Below are positions 1 through 7,965 of a stretch of DNA of 64,000 bases, in pieces; position 1 is the first letter of the stretch; each line of letters starts with the position of its first letter. The position numbers and the translations under genes are program-made. The notes below the pieces were generated by a model that was given only the letters and a program-made list of their open reading frames with translations, searched no databases and was not told the origin of the DNA. Origin of the DNA: Chitinophaga sp. CF418 (GTDB lineage Bacteria; Bacteroidota; Bacteroidia; Chitinophagales; Chitinophagaceae); contig NZ_FRCN01000021.1 of the NCBI RefSeq assembly GCF_900142925.1, positions 1 through 64,000 of the forward strand, read 5' to 3'.

Positions 1-1620
1 ATTACTCCTCGTACACAATTGGTAACTTTTACTATTCTTCTCATTCTTAGCCTCTTTTAAAGGTATGGAGTGCTTGATATCTATAATATCATCGCCAACC
101 ACAACTTCCTTTACCAGTAGTCTTAGAATCTTCTTTTTCTCCTTTATGTCCAATTGTTTTACATTCAATCCTAACTGACTGGTAAAACTTTCCGCATCCA
201 GCAATTGAAGCCGCTGATCCAATGCCAGTTCATGATTTTTTAGGCTCTCCAGCTCCTTATCTATCGTATTTATCCGCTTTTGTAAATCAGGCATCCTTTT
301 TCGCAGCTGAACAATTGTAATAAGACCTTCCTGGTAGGCATCCAACAACTTATCCATCGACTGCAATAATTTGGTACGCTGCTTCACTATGATTTCCTTT
401 TGTTTTATTACAGGACTCGCTTTTTTGGTCTCCTCTACACGTTTTTCCACTTCTCTTTGGATCAGCTTTGGTTCTTCCAGCAACGCCACTAGTTGTTGCC
501 ATACAATATTGTCCAGGTAATCCTGCCTAATTGGTTTGCAATTGCACTTACGCACTCCTTCAAAACGGTAAGCATCTGAACCAAAGCACCGATAATAGTA
601 TATCTTCTTTTTTGCTGATGTGGTTGTATGCGTCCTGTATAAAGAATAACCACATTCGCTGCACACCATCATTCCCTGAAGCAATGTTTCCACTTTTGTG
701 TTCCGCTGGGAATGAAGCTTATTATTCTTTAGTCTTTCCTGCGCAATATCAAACGTCTCCTGGCTGATTATCGCAGGGACAGCTATCTCAATCCATTCTT
801 CCCTCGGTTTCTCTCTGTTACAACCACTTTGAGCCACAAAACCTCCTTGGGCCCTCAATGGTTTGGTGATCCGCTGCCGTTCAGCATGTTCTGTTTTACC
901 ATAGCATGCCTTTCCACAGTAAGCCGGATTTCGTAACATTGCCCAGATAACGGACCGTTCCCATTTGCCTATATTCTTCCTTGTTGGTATTTTCTCCGAA
1001 GTAAATTTTCTTGCAACTGTACCTATACCACAAAAATCTTCTGTATACATCCGAAACATTTCTCTTACAACCGAAGCTTCCTGCTCATTAATTTCATAGT
1101 ATGCGGATGTATCATCTGTCTTCTTGATATAATTATAGCCATACGGCGCTCCGCACAATACACTCACCACACCCGATTTTGCTTTAAATCGTTTCCCCCT
1201 GCGTGATCGCTCTTTAATAATAGCCCGTTCGTATTCGGCTATCATGCCCTGGAATTGCAACAATAAGGCTTCCTCTGGGGTATCTGCTTTCGGTGAGTTG
1301 ATAAATAATACTTCTGTACCGCATGACGCAAATTCATCCATGAGTACTACCTGGTATGCATAATTACGGCTTAATCTGTCTGGACTGTATATTAATACTG
1401 CCTGTATCTGCCCCTCAGCACTTAGATCTCTTACTCTTTCAAGACCGGGGCGAACCAATATGGCTCCGCTGTACCCTTCATCTCTAAATATATATTCCTC
1501 TGGTACAAGATAGCCCTGTTCCTGGGCAAAATGCAATAATTCATCCACCTGGCTACCTATCGTCTTTTTATCCTTTTGCTGATCGGACGATACTCTCGTA
1601 TAAATCGCTGCTGTTTTCAT
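1..1620 (-). CDS. Large serine recombinase (partial, runs off left edge)
   Basis: Site-specific recombinase that cuts and rejoins DNA through a phosphoserine bond; probably the integrase of a mobile element. From the ATG at 1620 the frame is open for 540 codons to position 1 with no stop, so the C-terminus lies outside. The N-terminus carries the resolvase signature YTRVSS (nucleophile probably Ser11), then RLSRNY and EYERAIIKERSRRGK. A recombinase domain follows (GAPYGYNY near residue 155, NPAYCG later), then a zinc ribbon opening with CSECG near residue 319 and a charged coiled-coil-like tail. It overlaps the 3' end of the small gene at 1568-1777, suggesting translational coupling. Family call is firm; the element it serves is inferred. 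Confidence 0.9.
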   Translation of the reverse strand, partial: MKTAAIYTRVSSDQQKDKKTIGSQVDELLHFAQEQGYLVPEEYIFRDEGYSGAILVRPGLERVRDLSAEGQIQAVLIYSPDRLSRNYAYQVVLMDEFASCGTEVLFINSPKADTPEEALLLQFQGMIAEYERAIIKERSRRGKRFKAKSGVVSVLCGAPYGYNYIKKTDDTSAYYEINEQEASVVREMFRMYTEDFCGIGTVARKFTSEKIPTRKNIGKWERSVIWAMLRNPAYCGKACYGKTEHAERQRITKPLRAQGGFVAQSGCNREKPREEWIEIAVPAIISQETFDIAQERLKNNKLHSQRNTKVETLLQGMMVCSECGYSLYRTHTTTSAKKKIYYYRCFGSDAYRFEGVRKCNCKPIRQDYLDNIVWQQLVALLEEPKLIQREVEKRVEETKKASPVIKQKEIIVKQRTKLLQSMDKLLDAYQEGLITIVQLRKRMPDLQKRINTIDKELESLKNHELALDQRLQLLDAESFTSQLGLNVKQLDIKEKKKILRLLVKEVVVGDDIIDIKHSIPLKEAKNEKNSKSYQLCTRSN

Positions 1621-1777
1621 ATACTGAAGTTTGTTCAGTTAATTCATCAGGATTTTGTTCACTGAAAACAACCGGCCTACCTGCCGGAACAAGGAGATGA
1701 TATACCTGTGAGAGCTTTTGCTCCCACAACCGATCATAGTTAAATGATTCCTTAACTTGTCTCTCCTTCTTTGACAT
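1568..1777 (-). CDS. Small protein of the recombinase operon (69 aa)
   Basis: Unrecognised 69-residue protein between the ribbon-helix-helix gene and the recombinase. It overlaps the upstream gene by 26 nt and the recombinase start by 53 nt, which fits a translationally coupled three-gene cassette. The sequence is polar (SKKERQVKESFNYDRLWEQ at the start) with a central hydrophobic stretch (VYHLLVPAGRPVVF) and no cysteines or signal peptide. It could be a recombination directionality factor or accessory DNA-binding protein because of position alone; nothing in the sequence proves that. The last 17 codons are shared in another frame with the recombinase start. Confidence 0.55.
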   Translation of the reverse strand: MSKKERQVKESFNYDRLWEQKLSQVYHLLVPAGRPVVFSEQNPDELTEQTSVYENSSDLYESIVRSAKG

Positions 1778-2096
1778 GCTCCTTCTTTGCTAAAAATTCT
1801 TCCAGCGCAGTATGGACCACTCTGCTGATCGACAAACCTTTGGATTCGGATAGCTTCTTTATTCGTCTGATCAGTGTCGGTGGCAATTTGACCGTAAATA
1901 CTACGGAACTCTCCGGTATGGCCATCTTCTCGTTGATCTCTCTGGCTAATTGAATATAACGATATGCCTGAATTTGGGACACTCCATATTTCTTCATCAA
2001 CAGCTCCACTATATGTGGCTGAGGTTTGTTCTTCTGAAGCAAAGAAAATGCCTGGTTGATGCGTTTGACCAACTCGGAATTCTGCGATCTTTCCAT
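1752..2096 (-). CDS. HTH plus ribbon-helix-helix DNA-binding protein
   Basis: Small (114 aa) putative DNA-binding protein heading the recombinase cassette. Residues about 25-50 look like a helix-turn-helix (IVELLMKKYGVSQIQAYRYI). Residues about 66-106 look like a ribbon-helix-helix of the CopG/ParD type: a basic beta strand VVFTVKLPPTLIRRIKKL followed by SKGLSISRVVHTALEEFL. The ATG at 2096 sits beside a 9-bp inverted repeat (2098-2125) that would suit autoregulation. By position it probably controls expression or excision of the element. A 163-residue frame over the same DNA (1639-2130) is a shadow. Confidence 0.7.
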   Translation of the reverse strand: MERSQNSELVKRINQAFSLLQKNKPQPHIVELLMKKYGVSQIQAYRYIQLAREINEKMAIPESSVVFTVKLPPTLIRRIKKLSESKGLSISRVVHTALEEFLAKKEHVKEGETS

Positions 2097-2097
2097 T

Positions 2098-2125
2098 TAT
2101 CATAAATGTAATACTTTTTATGATA
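2098..2125. promoter_or_regulatory. Inverted repeat upstream of the RHH gene
   Basis: TATCATAAA at 2098-2106 is matched by TTTATGATA at 2117-2125, a perfect 9-bp inverted repeat with a 10-nt spacer, starting 2 nt upstream of the RHH start codon. Its position suggests an operator for the RHH protein; this is inference from geometry. Confidence 0.5.
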
Positions 2126-2166
2126 TACATAAACTTAAAACTTCCCCCTTTTAATAGGTATTCTCC

Positions 2167-2802
2167 TTAAAAACTCAATGTTTGTGGGTGTGTACGTGGA
2201 GCTAATACTCCTCCTTGAGGAGTACCATTTAATCTTTTACCAACCACCTCATTTCCATCCATAGTGCCAATTTCCAACCATCTTCTGATATAAAGCAGTA
2301 TCCATTTTTCTCTAGTATAATGTTCCACTGCCTTCATCATTAGATTATGATCGATTGTGTCAAAGAAACTCTTGATGTCAAGATCTAGTACCCAAGGATA
2401 TGCATTCGAACATCTCTTTTCAACCATATTCAGGGCTTGTTGAGCGTTCTTAGCCGGACGATAACCATAGCTGTCATCATGGAATGTTCCGTCCACCTTA
2501 GGTTCCAGATAAGCTTTGACAACCTGTTGGGCAATGCGATCCTCTACAGTAGGAATGCCAAGTATTCTTTTCCCGCCTGAACTCTTGGGTATAGCTACGC
2601 GCTTCACCAATGAAGGCTGATAGCTTCCTGATGTCATTCGGTTCCACAACTTGTACAAATTTTGTGGTAGATTCTTCCCATAGTCTTCCAGACTTTGTTC
2701 ATCAACACCAGCACTTCCCTTATTCGACTTTACTTTCTTGTAAGCGTCCAATACCATTCTCTTCGTTATTGGATGCGCCTTTGTTTCGTAATAATCAATC
2801 AT
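2167..2802 (-). pseudogene. Group II intron reverse transcriptase, 3'-truncated
   Basis: N-terminal half of a group II intron-encoded reverse transcriptase/maturase (LtrA type). RT blocks are clear: SNKGSAGVDEQSLEDYG, RVAIPKSSGGKRILGIPTVEDR, DDSYGYRP, the first catalytic aspartate in VLDLDIKSFFDTIDH, and GTPQGGVLAP. Full-length relatives continue with PLLANIYLH and a YADD active site, maturase and endonuclease domains. Here homology stops after GGVLAP at about 2203 and a short unrelated tail (RTHPQTLSF) reaches a stop. The break marks the end of the recombinase-bearing element, so the intron was probably interrupted by it, with the remainder expected beyond the left edge. No catalytic RT can be made from this copy. 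Confidence 0.85.
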
Positions 2803-3329
2803 CCCTTTTACAGTTGTTGTTATACAAAACTAATCTGGTTCGGCCCTTCGCTCCTTCTTGCTTTCGTAAGAGATCAACACTACTACGGCCGAATCCGTCC
2901 CTGCATGAACATCGGTATTAGCCTCACAGGATCACTGCTTGTGCGTTCCCTACTTATATCCACATGCAGGTTCCCTTGTTCCGGTAAAGCGCCTGACTTA
3001 GATTCCTGCCGCCTCTGCACCGTCTGTCACTTGACCAACACCAGGTTACTGCCGTCAAGTTTTGTCGGATAGAGCCGCATAGCTCTTCTTTTTGACAGAA
3101 CCTCGAGCTAACGATACGTTAACGGCGATTCAATTTTGTTCAGCTCTCTAAGCCGTACCTGACGGATTACATTCCGCCTTTTAGCTCTGTCGCTCAGCAC
3201 CTCACTCTTTCGACATGAAGCACCACAGAGTGGTTTGTAGGATTTGCCTGTCACACCCTACGGTGGGCCTACCACCATCGCCTTAGCAGCATGCTCACTA
3301 TTTAAAAGAGCTTCAAGGCACACATGCAC
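2803..3329 (-). ncRNA. Group II intron 5' RNA (domains I-III region)
   Basis: The 527 nt upstream of the RT frame, read on the minus strand, have the position and size of the structured 5' portion of a group II intron. The likely 5' end is the GTGCATGTG at about 3329, close to the GUGYG start of such introns. The diverged relative at 6190-6281 begins at the equivalent base (GTGCATATGTG), which supports this boundary. Short proteins predicted across this region are not real genes. Confidence 0.6.
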
Positions 3330-3371
3330 TTGCCCGTAGGGATACAAAGCCCTTACTAATGACTGTCCGCA

Positions 3372-3392
3372 GGTGGGTCAACATGCCAGAAT
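3372..3392 (+). repeat. IS21-like short repeat, copy 1
   Basis: First of five near-identical units of about 21 nt beginning GGTGGGTCAACAT and ending CCAGAAT. The other four are at 6062-6182. Before the IS66 element inserted, this copy lay within about 40 nt of the second. Clusters of short direct repeats like this occur at ends of IS21-family elements, but no istA/istB gene is left here. Confidence 0.45.
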
Positions 3393-3496
3393 GGCAATCC
3401 GAGCTGTGAATCCAACACAGCAACCCAAGGTAATGATTCGGTCCTGACCATTCCAGAATTATACTGAAATCTTCAGACTTTTGCAAAAACAGATTT

Positions 3497-3823
3497 ATGC
3501 AAAAGACCGTTGTTAGGACCAATGAGCATGCTGCCAGCAAAGCAGACAGAATGAAGGAAATTGTCAGTAACTACCCTGGTTCTGGCAAGACAGTTAAACA
3601 GTACTGTGCTGCCAATAAAATCAAAGAGAAAACCTTCTATTATTGGCTTCGCAAGTATCGGGATACAAAAGTTCCGATATTAACCAAACCCAATATTTTA
3701 CCCGTAAACCTTGATTTGATCAGTGTACCCGGCGATTGTCAGCCGCTATTTGCAGAGTTGCTAGGCATAAAGATTTATCAGCCTGTTGCAGCAGAATATT
3801 TACTCGCGCTGATAAATCGTTGA
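3497..3823 (+). CDS. tnpA: IS66 accessory protein TnpA
   Basis: 108-residue first gene of the IS66 element. It has the IS66 TnpA-type helix-turn-helix: MKEIVSNYPGSGKTVKQYCAANKIKEKTFYYWLRKYR, about residues 21-56, resembling IS3/IS66 orfA DNA-binding domains. It probably recognises the terminal repeats 50-70 nt upstream. It ends 3 nt before tnpB, so the two are likely cotranslated. The C-terminal half (VNLDLISVPGDCQPLFAELLG) is unremarkable. Length and context agree with the family. Confidence 0.85.
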   Translation: MQKTVVRTNEHAASKADRMKEIVSNYPGSGKTVKQYCAANKIKEKTFYYWLRKYRDTKVPILTKPNILPVNLDLISVPGDCQPLFAELLGIKIYQPVAAEYLLALINR

Positions 3824-3826
3824 TCA

Positions 3827-4177
3827 ATGTTATCACTAGCAGGTTATAATTTTTACTTGTATACGCATAACACTGATATGCGAATGGGCATAAATGGTTT
3901 ATCCGGAATAGTGCGTAATATAATGGATCAGGATCCATTAAACCGCGGGGTAATTTATCTTTTCTTCAACGGTCGCCGTACCCAGGTCAAGATGCTGGTG
4001 TTTGAAGGTGATGGTCATGCCCTTTACCATAAAAGATTGGCTCAGGGCACATTTGGCACGCCGGTGTATGATCAGGCCACTCAATCAGTAACACTGAACA
4101 AGAAAGATGTTATGCTGATCCTGGAGGGAGTCGAAATCAGGTACAGGAAAAGATATGAGCGAAAAAGTCAGGCATAA
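3827..4177 (+). CDS. tnpB: IS66 accessory protein TnpB
   Basis: 116-residue TnpB of the IS66 type, required with TnpA for full transposition although its biochemical role is not settled. Family hallmarks are visible: TDMRMGINGLSGIV near residue 17, the NRGVIYLFFNGRRTQVKMLVFEGDGHALYHKRL core and a basic C-terminus RYRKRYERK. The start at 3827 follows the tnpA stop by 3 nt. The frame is intact, with no sign of decay. Confidence 0.9.
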   Translation: MLSLAGYNFYLYTHNTDMRMGINGLSGIVRNIMDQDPLNRGVIYLFFNGRRTQVKMLVFEGDGHALYHKRLAQGTFGTPVYDQATQSVTLNKKDVMLILEGVEIRYRKRYERKSQA

Positions 4178-4233
4178 TCAAACCATTATAATACCTGCTG
4201 CGTTTATATAGCCGTAACCACGACAACAACGCA

Positions 4234-5994
4234 GTGCGCCCCGAATTACTCACATCCATAACAGACGCTTTACAACAGATCTCCACGCTAACAGTCGCCA
4301 ATGCGGACCTGTCAGAATCCCTGTCCAGGGAGCGGATTACGTTTGGGAAAATCATCTACGACCTGAATAACCAGCTGGAAGCGAAGACAGAAGAATGTGC
4401 CAAATTGAACAGGTATCTGCATCAGGCCCATGAAATTATGCTGGACAGGGAGCAAATGATTAAAGACCTAGAAGAGCGGATTCTGATCCTTGAAAAGGCG
4501 AATGCTGAAATGAGAGAGAAGGCTGAATCAGGCTTACGGAAGGAAGTGCAGCTACGGGAATTCTGTGATATGCTGATGGGCAAGAAATCTGAAAAATTTA
4601 TACCCGGATCAGCACTTGTCGATGTTGCCATTCAGCAAACATTGGGCGCTGAATTTGATACGCGGGAAATCGAAGAGATCATCAGTATAGCAGTTACTTC
4701 TGCTGGTTTACAACAGGCAAACCAGGAAATATTAAAAGGCAACCGGAAGAAGAAAAGATACCAGGCACATAAGGGCAGAAGAGTCCAGCCATCATGGCTG
4801 GAGGTTCAAACTGAGACTATTGATATCAGTATTGATAAAACAGGTCTCAAACCGATAGGCAAAAAAGTGACAACCTATTATGATTATCAACCCGGCAAGA
4901 TCATCAAAGTACAGCAGGAGCACCTTCAATATATCAATGAGGAGAAGAAGATCATCTGTGAGCCTGTAAAGCCTCGCATGGTAGAAAAAGGCACTGTAGG
5001 AAACAGATTACTTGCCCATCTGCATAGTCGCCGTTTTGGATACGGAGATCCTTATTATCGTCAGCTGAGGTTTATTAAAAACACTACCGGTGTAGACTTT
5101 GCAGCATCGACAGTAGATGGGTGGGAAGAAGTCACTTATAGAAAACTTCAACGGTTGTTGCGATGCCTGCGCAAGGTTATCATACGATCAAAATATATCA
5201 AGGCGGATGAGACAAAGCTGAAATATCTCAGTGATGTGGGCAAAGGGAAGCCTTCTAACGGCTGGCTTTGGGTGTTCCTCTCGCCAGAGCAGAAGTTGGT
5301 CTTGTTTGAATTTAACCCTTCAAGAAGCCAATATATACCGGGCGAAGTATTGAAAGATTTTAAAGGTATACTCCAGACTGACGGTCTTGGGTCATATACT
5401 GCTGCCTTTAAGAATAATGATCAGGTTACGATGATGAGTTGCTTGGTACACATCCGTCGTGGGTTCAAGAAAGCAGAAAAGTATGACAGGAAACTTGTAG
5501 CAGAGGTGCTGACACTCTTTAATGTTATTTACCGGATAGAAGCCTATGCTGATAAGAATAAATTTACTCCGGATCAACGGTTACAACTTCGTCAGAAATA
5601 TACTGTTCAGTTCCTGGATAAAATCAAATCATGGTTACTGGACCAGCAAAATCAGGATCACCTGCCAGGCACACCTATCGCCAAAGCCATCAATTATGCA
5701 CTAGGCCAATGGCCACGCCTAAAAGCATTTACAGAAAACGGATATGTGGACCCTGACAACAACGGCGCTGAGAGGGTAATCCGACCTGTTACTATCTTCC
5801 GTAAGAACTCAATGTTCGCAGGCAATGAACATGGAGCCGAGCGGGTAGCTTTGTTTTACTCCCTGATTGAATCCTGCCATCTCAACGAGATCGATCCGTT
5901 TACATACCTCTGTGATATCTATGATCGTCTGCATGACTGCCCTGCTAATCAGCTGATCAATTTATTACCTCACAACTGGAAGAAGAAAGGATAA
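4234..5994 (+). CDS. tnpC: IS66 transposase TnpC (DDE)
   Basis: 586-residue DDE transposase of IS66. Residues about 40-115 form a coiled-coil region (LNNQLEAKTEECAKLNRYL and on). The catalytic triad can be placed at D325 (KADET), D383 (LQTDGLGSY) and E513 (DPDNNGAERVIRP). The C-terminal SIESCHLNEIDPFTYLCDI block is the usual IS66 tail. The start is GTG at 4234; the 56-nt gap to tnpB holds no better ATG. Unlike many relatives I see no CxxC zinc finger between the coiled coil and the catalytic core. Full length, so probably active. Confidence 0.92.
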   Translation: MRPELLTSITDALQQISTLTVANADLSESLSRERITFGKIIYDLNNQLEAKTEECAKLNRYLHQAHEIMLDREQMIKDLEERILILEKANAEMREKAESGLRKEVQLREFCDMLMGKKSEKFIPGSALVDVAIQQTLGAEFDTREIEEIISIAVTSAGLQQANQEILKGNRKKKRYQAHKGRRVQPSWLEVQTETIDISIDKTGLKPIGKKVTTYYDYQPGKIIKVQQEHLQYINEEKKIICEPVKPRMVEKGTVGNRLLAHLHSRRFGYGDPYYRQLRFIKNTTGVDFAASTVDGWEEVTYRKLQRLLRCLRKVIIRSKYIKADETKLKYLSDVGKGKPSNGWLWVFLSPEQKLVLFEFNPSRSQYIPGEVLKDFKGILQTDGLGSYTAAFKNNDQVTMMSCLVHIRRGFKKAEKYDRKLVAEVLTLFNVIYRIEAYADKNKFTPDQRLQLRQKYTVQFLDKIKSWLLDQQNQDHLPGTPIAKAINYALGQWPRLKAFTENGYVDPDNNGAERVIRPVTIFRKNSMFAGNEHGAERVALFYSLIESCHLNEIDPFTYLCDIYDRLHDCPANQLINLLPHNWKKKG

Positions 5995-6061
5995 CCAATG
6001 CAAAGGTAATGCCCCGAGCGATTAGTTTCTCAATGCCGAGGACCGAATCATTACAACCCAA

Positions 6062-6182
6062 GGTGGGTCAACATCCCAGAATTATTCGACAATTAGCTAT
6101 TTATTAATAATTATGGGTGGGTCAGCATCCCAGAATGGTGGGTCAACATAAATCGGAACGGTGGGGCAACATGGTCCAGAAT
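6062..6182 (+). repeat. IS21-like short direct repeats, copies 2-5
   Basis: Four further copies of the unit first seen at 3372: 6062-6082, 6116-6136, 6137-6159 (degenerate second half) and 6160-6182. All run in the same direction. Multiple direct repeats near one end are a feature of IS21-family termini, so this may be a relic of such an element whose genes are gone. The family assignment is tentative; the repeats themselves are plain. Confidence 0.5.
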
Positions 6183-6189
6183 CTACATT

Positions 6190-6281
6190 ATAGGATTTGC
6201 CTGCCACATTCTACAATGGGCCCACCGCCATTGTTCAGACAGCACGCTCAGTATTTAAAAGAACACAGAACACATATGCAC
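6190..6281 (-). repeat. Diverged fragment of a group II intron 5' end
   Basis: This stretch aligns without large gaps to 3238-3329, the first 90 or so bases of the intron RNA. Shared blocks include TAGGATTTGCCTG, TGGGCC, GCTCA.TATTTAAAAGA and CATATGCAC/CACATGCAC. Similarity is around 70-75% by eye, so it comes from a related but different intron, not a duplication of the copy at 2803-3329. Homology stops on the left at the last short repeat. Confidence 0.65.
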
Positions 6282-6514
6282 TCCCTCTGAAGAGATACAG
6301 TTTATACACTGAACGGATACCTATGACAACAAACAATACCAGATCTATAAAGTTCCCCCTCACACTCCTAAATATTTTATCAGGAAATCAGGCGAAGTTT
6401 GAAGCGAGTAAATAATCTAGATCTCATCTCATTGCCTAAAATTCGATAAATACCCAAATGAAAGATAGAATAAAACAACAACACAATATTTCTCAAAGAC
6501 TTACTTATGGTTAT

Positions 6515-6552
6515 TGTCTACCTCCATCAAGCAAGTTTAACAAGAGTAGGCA
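6515..6552 (+). promoter_or_regulatory. Conserved leader hairpin, copy 1
   Basis: TGTCTAC (6515-6521) can pair with GTAGGCA (6546-6552) across a 24-nt loop, with one G-U pair. The second copy (7261-7298) has GTAGACA, a perfect Watson-Crick partner. The change keeps pairing, as expected for an RNA stem in the 5' leader 46 nt before the gene. Candidate only. Confidence 0.4.
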
Positions 6553-6598
6553 GAATAATCATTAATGGTTAGCTTTTCTCCTCAAAAAAGTATTTTTT

Positions 6599-6934
6599 AT
6601 GAAAAAGGCCAAAATCATCCTATCTGTTATTACAGTACTCGCAATCGTTGCAGGAGCTTACGCTTTCAAAGCTGCCAGATCACAATTTTTTGGATATAAA
6701 ACAACAACAGTATATTACATTGGTACTGATTCTTATATAACACTACTTCCGTTTTGTACCTCTACAATCACGCTTCTAACTTTTGGACCATCTGCTACCG
6801 TAATTCTGTATACAACAACAACAACAACTGCTACATCGACCCGGCAGGTCCATAATGGAATGACAGCCTTTACTATCACTGTATCAGGTTGTACTAGTAG
6901 CTTTTCAACGTCAACTACCAACATAGAAGGGTAA
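6599..6934 (+). CDS. Small secreted protein, Thr-rich (paralogue 1)
   Basis: 111-residue exported protein of unknown function. Residues 1-22 (MKKAKIILSVITVLAIVAGAYA) form a clear signal peptide. The mature part is rich in Thr and Ser (a run of six Thr near residue 72) and has two cysteines (CTSTITLL and GCTSS) that could form a disulphide. It is about 65-70% identical to the neighbour at 7346 and shares its first 30 residues in pattern with the proteins at 22028 and 44110. It recalls the short Bacteroidota proteins catalogued as DUF6520, but I could not confirm that. It lies at the tail of a SusCD/S9 peptidase module, convergent with the peptidase gene. Confidence 0.75.
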   Translation: MKKAKIILSVITVLAIVAGAYAFKAARSQFFGYKTTTVYYIGTDSYITLLPFCTSTITLLTFGPSATVILYTTTTTTATSTRQVHNGMTAFTITVSGCTSSFSTSTTNIEG

Positions 6935-7260
6935 AAGAAAATCACTAAAAGTAAGAAGTAATCTCATTGCTCTACGTACTTATCACGGGGATAGATTTTT
7001 CTTTTGGGTCGAGGAACTTATCATCTCTTTTTTTTGCAATTTATGAATACTTTTTATATACAGGTACCTATAAAAATAAATACCAGATCTATAATTTTTT
7101 ACCTCACACTCCTAAATATTTTATCAAGAAACTAAGCGAAGTTTGAGGAGAGTAAATAATTCAGAATTCATCTTATTCTCTCCAAATTCAACAAATACTC
7201 AACTGAAAGATAGAATAAAACAACAATACAATATTTGATCAAATACTTGCTTATGGTTAT

Positions 7261-7298
7261 TGTCTACCTCCATTAAGTAAGTTTAATAAGAGTAGACA
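7261..7298 (+). promoter_or_regulatory. Conserved leader hairpin, copy 2
   Basis: TGTCTAC (7261-7267) and GTAGACA (7292-7298) are perfect inverted repeats with a 24-nt loop, equivalent to the pair in the first copy. It lies 47 nt upstream of the second small-protein gene. Confidence 0.4.
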
Positions 7299-7345
7299 GA
7301 ATAATTATTAATGGTTAGCTTTTCCCCGCAAAAAGCATTTTTTTT

Positions 7346-7678
7346 ATGAAAAAGGCAAAAATTATCCTTTCTGCTATTGCAGTACTCGCAATCGTTGGTG
7401 GAGCTTACGCTTTCAAAGCTAGCAGATCACAATTTGTTGGATGGAAAACAACAACAGTATATTACATTGGTACTAATTCTTATGTAACGGCAGTTCCGTT
7501 CTGTACCTCAACTGAACCTCTGACAACTGTTGGAGTTGCTAACACAACCCTATATAGCTCAACAACGACGACATCTCCAGCTACCAGAACGGTTGGTAAT
7601 GGAATAACAACCTTTACTATCGCTGTACCAGGTTGTACTAATAGCTTTACCACAAGAACTACCCTTATAGAAGGATAA
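7346..7678 (+). CDS. Small secreted protein, Thr-rich (paralogue 2)
   Basis: 110-residue tandem paralogue of the protein at 6599. It has the same signal peptide (MKKAKIILSAIAVLAIVGGAYA), the same FKASRSQF motif just after the cleavage region, the YYIGTNSYVT core, two cysteines in equivalent places, and an ILE/LIEG ending. Differences are concentrated in the middle (TTSPATRT against a Thr run). Both lie on the plus strand and converge on the S9 peptidase gene. Function unknown: a secreted signal, an inhibitor, or a peptidase substrate are all possible. Confidence 0.75.
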   Translation: MKKAKIILSAIAVLAIVGGAYAFKASRSQFVGWKTTTVYYIGTNSYVTAVPFCTSTEPLTTVGVANTTLYSSTTTTSPATRTVGNGITTFTIAVPGCTNSFTTRTTLIEG

Positions 7679-7965
7679 AAGAAAATCACCAAAAGTAAGA
7701 AGCAACCTTATTGCTCTACTTACTTATCAGGAGGATAGGTTACTCGATCCAATAGAGGCACCTATCCTCCTTTCTTTCACACCCTCCCCCTTTTATCTGG
7801 AGGCATCTTTCTTGAATCATAGTCTTTACATTAAGCTATAAAGAGCTACGATTTCTATTAGCAAGATCGCTTACTTTTGTTATTTCATAGCAAAAACATT
7901 GTATCTCGTTGTCGCTAATTGTTGAGTACCAATACGACATACCATCACAAAATTAAAACCAACTG

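Larger units (their letters stand above)
3430..6054 (+). mobile_element. IS66-family insertion sequence, complete (2625 bp)
   Basis: Complete element bounded by 16-bp perfect inverted repeats: GTAATGATTCGGTCCT at 3430-3445 and its reverse complement at 6039-6054. The GTAA terminus and 8-bp target duplication are typical of IS66. It carries the usual three genes in order (tnpA, tnpB, tnpC). The matching duplications and intact frames suggest a fairly recent insertion. It landed inside the cluster of IS21-like short repeats. Confidence 0.93.
3422..6062. repeat. 8-bp target-site duplication flanking the IS66 element
   Basis: AACCCAAG occurs at 3422-3429 immediately before the left end and at 6055-6062 immediately after the right end. 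IS66-family transposition makes 8-bp duplications, so this records a single clean insertion. Confidence 0.9.
6336..6999 (+). repeat. Tandem duplication, unit 1
   Basis: About 660 bp, covering a leader of about 260 nt plus the small secreted-protein gene at 6599, is repeated at 7080-7738 with an offset of 744 nt. The leaders keep long shared runs (AAGATAGAATAAAACAACAA, ATTAATGGTTAGCTTTT). Conservation of the leader beside a diverging gene hints that the leader has a function. Confidence 0.8.
7080..7738 (+). repeat. Tandem duplication, unit 2
   Basis: Second copy of the unit described at 6336-6999, containing the gene at 7346. It begins at the ATACCAGATCTATAA shared by both units; the similarity fades after TTGCTCTAC.TACTTATCA downstream of the gene. 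Confidence 0.8.

Noticed and set aside
1639..2130. 163-residue frame overlapping the RHH gene
   Set aside because: The alternative frame in the same direction has the RHH and HTH patterns; this one has no recognisable domain and starts in the inverted repeat.
6733..6945. Minus-strand Val-rich frames opposite the small secreted-protein genes
   Set aside because: They are complements of Thr-codon runs in genes with clear signal peptides, so shadows.
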